Source: Bacteroides sp. M10
GTDB taxonomy: Bacteria; Bacteroidota; Bacteroidia; Bacteroidales; Bacteroidaceae
Length of the DNA stretch: 64,000 nt
NCBI RefSeq assembly: GCF_014334015.1
Contig: NZ_CP060488.1
Coordinates: 5,352,501-5,416,500 of the forward strand
Direction of reading: 5' to 3'
Position numbers and translations under genes: made by a program. Shown here one piece after another: positions 61,319-64,000 of this stretch. The first letter of the stretch is position 1. The number at the start of each line of letters is the position of its first letter. Under the pieces are notes generated by a model. The model was not told the origin of the DNA, ran no database searches, and was given only the letters and a program-made list of their open reading frames with translations.

Positions 61319-62641
61319 TTAGTCTCTCTTGAAAATATCTCTTGTATAAACCTTATCTTTCACATCGTCAAGATAGGAATCGTAGCGATTGGCTATGATA
61401 GCATGACTGTGTTTTTTGAAATCTTCCAGATTGTTGATTACTTTGCTTCCGAAGAATGTTGTGCCGTCTCCGAGGGTTGGCTCATAGATGATTACAGTAG
61501 CCCCCTTCGCCTTAATGCGCTTCATTACGCCCTGAATTGAACTCTGACGAAAATTATCGCTGTTTGACTTCATTGTCAAACGGAAGACACCAATTGTGCA
61601 TTCTTTCATTCCGGCCTCAAACTCATTCTTACCTGAATAACTGTACCACCCAGCCATCTTTAGCACTTGGTCTGCAATATAGTCCTTGCGGGTCTTGTTC
61701 GATTCAACGATTGCAGACATCATGTTCTGGGGAACATCCTGATAGTTGGCAAGAAGTTGTTTGGTGTCTTTCGGCAGGCAGTAACCGCCATAACCGAATG
61801 AAGGATTGTTATAATGTGTCCCAATACGAGGGTCAAGTCCTACGCCCTCAATGATGGCTTTACTGTCCAACCCCTTTATTTCAGCGTATGTGTCAAGTTC
61901 ATTGAAGTAGCTGACACGGAGAGCCAGGTAGGTGTTGGCGAAAAGCTTGACTGCTTCCGCCTCTTTTATGCCCATGAAGAGCGTATCGATGTTTTCTTTG
62001 ACAGCCCCTTCCTGCAAGAGAGCGGCAAATGTCTTGGCAGCTTCCTGTAACATAGTGACATCCGTGACGGAACGGATCGTGCTGTTTTCTTCCGCAAACT
62101 CCGGACGGTCGATGATCTTCGGATAACCTACGATGATACGGCTCGGATAAAGGTTGTCATAAAGAGCCTTGCTTTCACGAAGGAACTCCGGTGAGAACAG
62201 CAGGTTGAACTTCTTGACTCCTTTCTGGGCATATTTTACATAAAGGTTACGGGTATAGCCCACCGGAATTGTCGATTTGATGACCATTACAGCATCGGGA
62301 TTCACTTCAAGCACAAGATCGATAACTTCCTCCACACGACTCGTATCGAAGTAATTCTTCACAGGATCGTAGTTTGTAGGAGCGGCTATTACCACAAAGT
62401 CGGCATCAGCATAGGCTGACCTCCCGTCCAAAGTGGCAACAAGATCAAGCGGCTTTTCAGCCAGATACTTCTCGATATAATCATCCTGGATAGGGGAAAC
62501 CTTGTTGTTCAGTTTCTCCACCTTTTCCGGGATTACATCCACGGCAGTTACATGATGATGTTGTGATAGCAGTGTCGCTATGCTCAGTCCCACATAGCCA
62601 GTTCCGGCTACTGCGACCCGAATCTCTTTGAAATCACGCAT
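61319..62641 (-). CDS. ugd: Nucleotide-sugar 6-dehydrogenase (UDP-glucose type)
   Basis: A 440-residue UDP-glucose/GDP-mannose dehydrogenase family enzyme, oxidising the sugar C6 alcohol to the acid with two NAD+. It starts with the Rossmann motif [20 protein letters not shown]. The [13 protein letters not shown] and [17 protein letters not shown] stretches and the catalytic cysteine in [17 protein letters not shown] are intact. The product is likely UDP-glucuronate or a related acid, giving an acidic capsule. Exact substrate is not proven. It lies 33 bases after the kinase gene. Confidence 0.92.
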   Translation of the reverse strand: MRDFKEIRVAVAGTGYVGLSIATLLSQHHHVTAVDVIPEKVEKLNNKVSPIQDDYIEKYLAEKPLDLVATLDGRSAYADADFVVIAAPTNYDPVKNYFDTSRVEEVIDLVLEVNPDAVMVIKSTIPVGYTRNLYVKYAQKGVKKFNLLFSPEFLRESKALYDNLYPSRIIVGYPKIIDRPEFAEENSTIRSVTDVTMLQEAAKTFAALLQEGAVKENIDTLFMGIKEAEAVKLFANTYLALRVSYFNELDTYAEIKGLDSKAIIEGVGLDPRIGTHYNNPSFGYGGYCLPKDTKQLLANYQDVPQNMMSAIVESNKTRKDYIADQVLKMAGWYSYSGKNEFEAGMKECTIGVFRLTMKSNSDNFRQSSIQGVMKRIKAKGATVIIYEPTLGDGTTFFGSKVINNLEDFKKHSHAIIANRYDSYLDDVKDKVYTRDIFKRD

Positions 62642-62673
62642 ATTATGTTTGATTTGGTTTTATCAATAACAGT

Positions 62674-64000
62674 TTATTTACCCTCCCGACTTGTATGTTT
62701 CTCTCCATAACCATAGCCATAACCGTAACGCTTGCCATAGCCATAATACTTGCCGTATTTACCATAACCATAATAATAGCCGTACTTCTTTTTCTGAAGA
62801 TCCAAGCCGTTAATGGCGATACAGAGGTTAGGCAGTTTGTTGTTTTCCATAAGCTCATTGATCAAAGTAAACTCTGCCTTACGGGTATAATCGGCACGGC
62901 ATACGTATACCGACAAATCAGCAGTACGCCCTATCAGCAAGGTATCAGTTACCATACCCACGGGGGCCGTATCCAGAATCACATAGTCAAAATTAGCCTT
63001 CAACGTTTCGATAGCTTTTTCCAAGCCGTCACGGGCCAATAATTCCGTTGGATTGGGAGGAACTGATCCGCCCGGAAGAATAAACAGATTCTTGTTTATA
63101 TCGGAAGGCTGTACCAAATCCATCAGATTCTTTGTCGGATTGGTCAGAAACTGGGTAATACCATGTTCCTTTCGGGAAATATTAAAAACCTTATTCAAGC
63201 CAGGCTTGCGAATGTCAAGACCAACTATCACAACTTTTTTACCTAATAAAGAAAGACTGATGGCCAAATTGGATGATACGAAAGACTTACCTTCACCACT
63301 GATGGTAGAAGTCACCAGAATCACATTCTTGCCATTTTCAAGCATAAACTGAAGATTGGTACGTACATTACGGAATGTCTCACTCATCAGGTTATTCTGA
63401 TTCTCAAATACAGCTATAGAACCGGACTTTTCATCCGCCAACGGGATATCGCCAATAACAGGAAGAGAAGTTAGTTTTTCAACATCAGCACGGCCCTCAA
63501 TCTTGAATTTGGTCAAGCCAATCAGATAAATGATACCTACCGGAAATCCTACTCCTAATACCAAGGCGGCAAGATAGATCATCATCCTCTTAGGAGAAAC
63601 CGGATTGTCGTCTGCTAACGCTTCATCAATAATCTTGGCATTGTTTGCTGTAGCTGCCAAAGTGATGGCATTCTCTTCACGTTTTTGAAGTAACATCAAA
63701 TAAAGACCGGCCTTAATTTCCTGCTGCCGGGCGATACTTACGAACTGACGTTCCTGGGTCGGAGCGTCATTAATACGACGGGAATAGCGGTTCGCTTCAC
63801 GGGCAAGGTCTTCTTTGGTTATCTGCAATCCTTTCAATGTAGCATCCAGCGTAGCCTGTACATTGCTCCGCATCGCACGGATGCTAGTATCCAAATTTAT
63901 GATCGTCGGATTATTCTCGGTTGATGTACGGAGCAAGCGCTTTCTTTCAACCAACATCTCATTATATCTGTCTATTGCACCAGCTGATGCTGCATCCTGT
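62674..64000 (-). CDS. Capsule chain-length determinant / BY-kinase (Wzc-like), partial
   Basis: The frame remains open to the window end, so the N-terminal Wzz part and first membrane helix are missing; 441 residues are visible. There is a coiled coil (about the first 95 residues), a transmembrane helix (MMIYLAALVLGVGFPVGIIY), and a cytosolic BY-kinase domain with Walker A TISGEGKSFVSSNLA, Walker A' VGLDIRKPG and Walker B YVILDTAPVGM. The C-terminus is a Tyr-rich cluster (KKYGYYYGYGKYGKYYGYG and more), the autophosphorylation tail. It controls capsule chain length and export in complex with the outer-membrane Wza, which is not in the window. Confidence 0.93.
   Translation of the reverse strand, partial: QDAASAGAIDRYNEMLVERKRLLRTSTENNPTIINLDTSIRAMRSNVQATLDATLKGLQITKEDLAREANRYSRRINDAPTQERQFVSIARQQEIKAGLYLMLLQKREENAITLAATANNAKIIDEALADDNPVSPKRMMIYLAALVLGVGFPVGIIYLIGLTKFKIEGRADVEKLTSLPVIGDIPLADEKSGSIAVFENQNNLMSETFRNVRTNLQFMLENGKNVILVTSTISGEGKSFVSSNLAISLSLLGKKVVIVGLDIRKPGLNKVFNISRKEHGITQFLTNPTKNLMDLVQPSDINKNLFILPGGSVPPNPTELLARDGLEKAIETLKANFDYVILDTAPVGMVTDTLLIGRTADLSVYVCRADYTRKAEFTLINELMENNKLPNLCIAINGLDLQKKKYGYYYGYGKYGKYYGYGKRYGYGYGYGEKHTSREGK

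Overview
The window is a stretch of a Bacteroides chromosome, most like the B. thetaiotaomicron / B. ovatus group. The evidence is Bacteroidetes -7 promoter boxes (TAnnTTTG), PorT-type barrels, a YGYGYG-tailed capsule kinase, the DUF4248/HU-HIG/smalltalk/amidase set, DUF4858, and A+T-rich intergenic linkers. From memory, the order thi operon - ppdK - lepA - pheT - dnaB - galE - rnf - capsule locus matches that group. Species assignment is inference.

Layout. (1) 1-450: C-terminal end of a sensor histidine kinase. (2) 493-6840: a thiamine operon behind a TPP riboswitch (thiS-thiE-thiG-thiC-thiH-thiF-like-TenI-like), with a 32-bp perfect inverted repeat between thiE and thiG. (3) 6.8-32.3 kb: ordinary housekeeping genes: two outer-membrane barrels, ppdK, rlmD, an RluA-type synthase, a B12/radical-SAM DUF4080 protein, map, rmuC, a cation/proton antiporter, lepA, a C_GCAxxG protein, yjbQ, exonuclease III, an Nramp transporter, yebC, pheT, dnaB and ispE. 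(4) 32.4-34.4 kb: a HigBA toxin-antitoxin pair, a structured non-coding region and galE. (5) 34.6-40.4 kb: the complete Rnf ion-translocating ferredoxin:NAD oxidoreductase (rseC-like, rnfB, C, D, G, E, A), on the minus strand. (6) 40.6-45.6 kb: an accessory cassette with a frameshifted XRE-like regulator, VirE_N protein, PriCT/DUF3987 primase-helicase-like protein, four palindromes at exactly 22-bp period, DUF4248, an HU-like protein, a 35-aa 'smalltalk' membrane peptide and an N-acetylmuramoyl-L-alanine amidase. (7) 45.6-64 kb: the promoter-distal part of a capsular polysaccharide operon on the minus strand, read right to left: BY-kinase/Wzz (cut by the window end), nucleotide-sugar dehydrogenase, Wzy-like polymerase, Wzx-like flippase, glycosyltransferases, pyruvyl transferase, two acyltransferases, initiating sugar transferase, ATP-grasp enzyme, SDR epimerase, IS66 remnant, PIG-L deacetylase and WbuC cupin. 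The Upx-type regulators expected at its 5' end are not in the window.

The best candidates for something undescribed are in region 6. They are the -1 frameshift signal A_AAA_AAG in the XRE-like gene, two codons before its zero-frame stop; the 22-bp-phased array of TAAAGC-N3-GCTTTA palindromes; and the co-location of replication-like, HU-like, small membrane peptide and amidase genes, which resembles a reduced phage- or plasmid-like element beside a capsule locus. Also notable are a related set of intergenic hairpins, three stacked inverted repeats at the cassette/capsule boundary, a candidate small RNA downstream of galE, and remnants of IS66 and of a possible glycosyltransferase inside the capsule locus.
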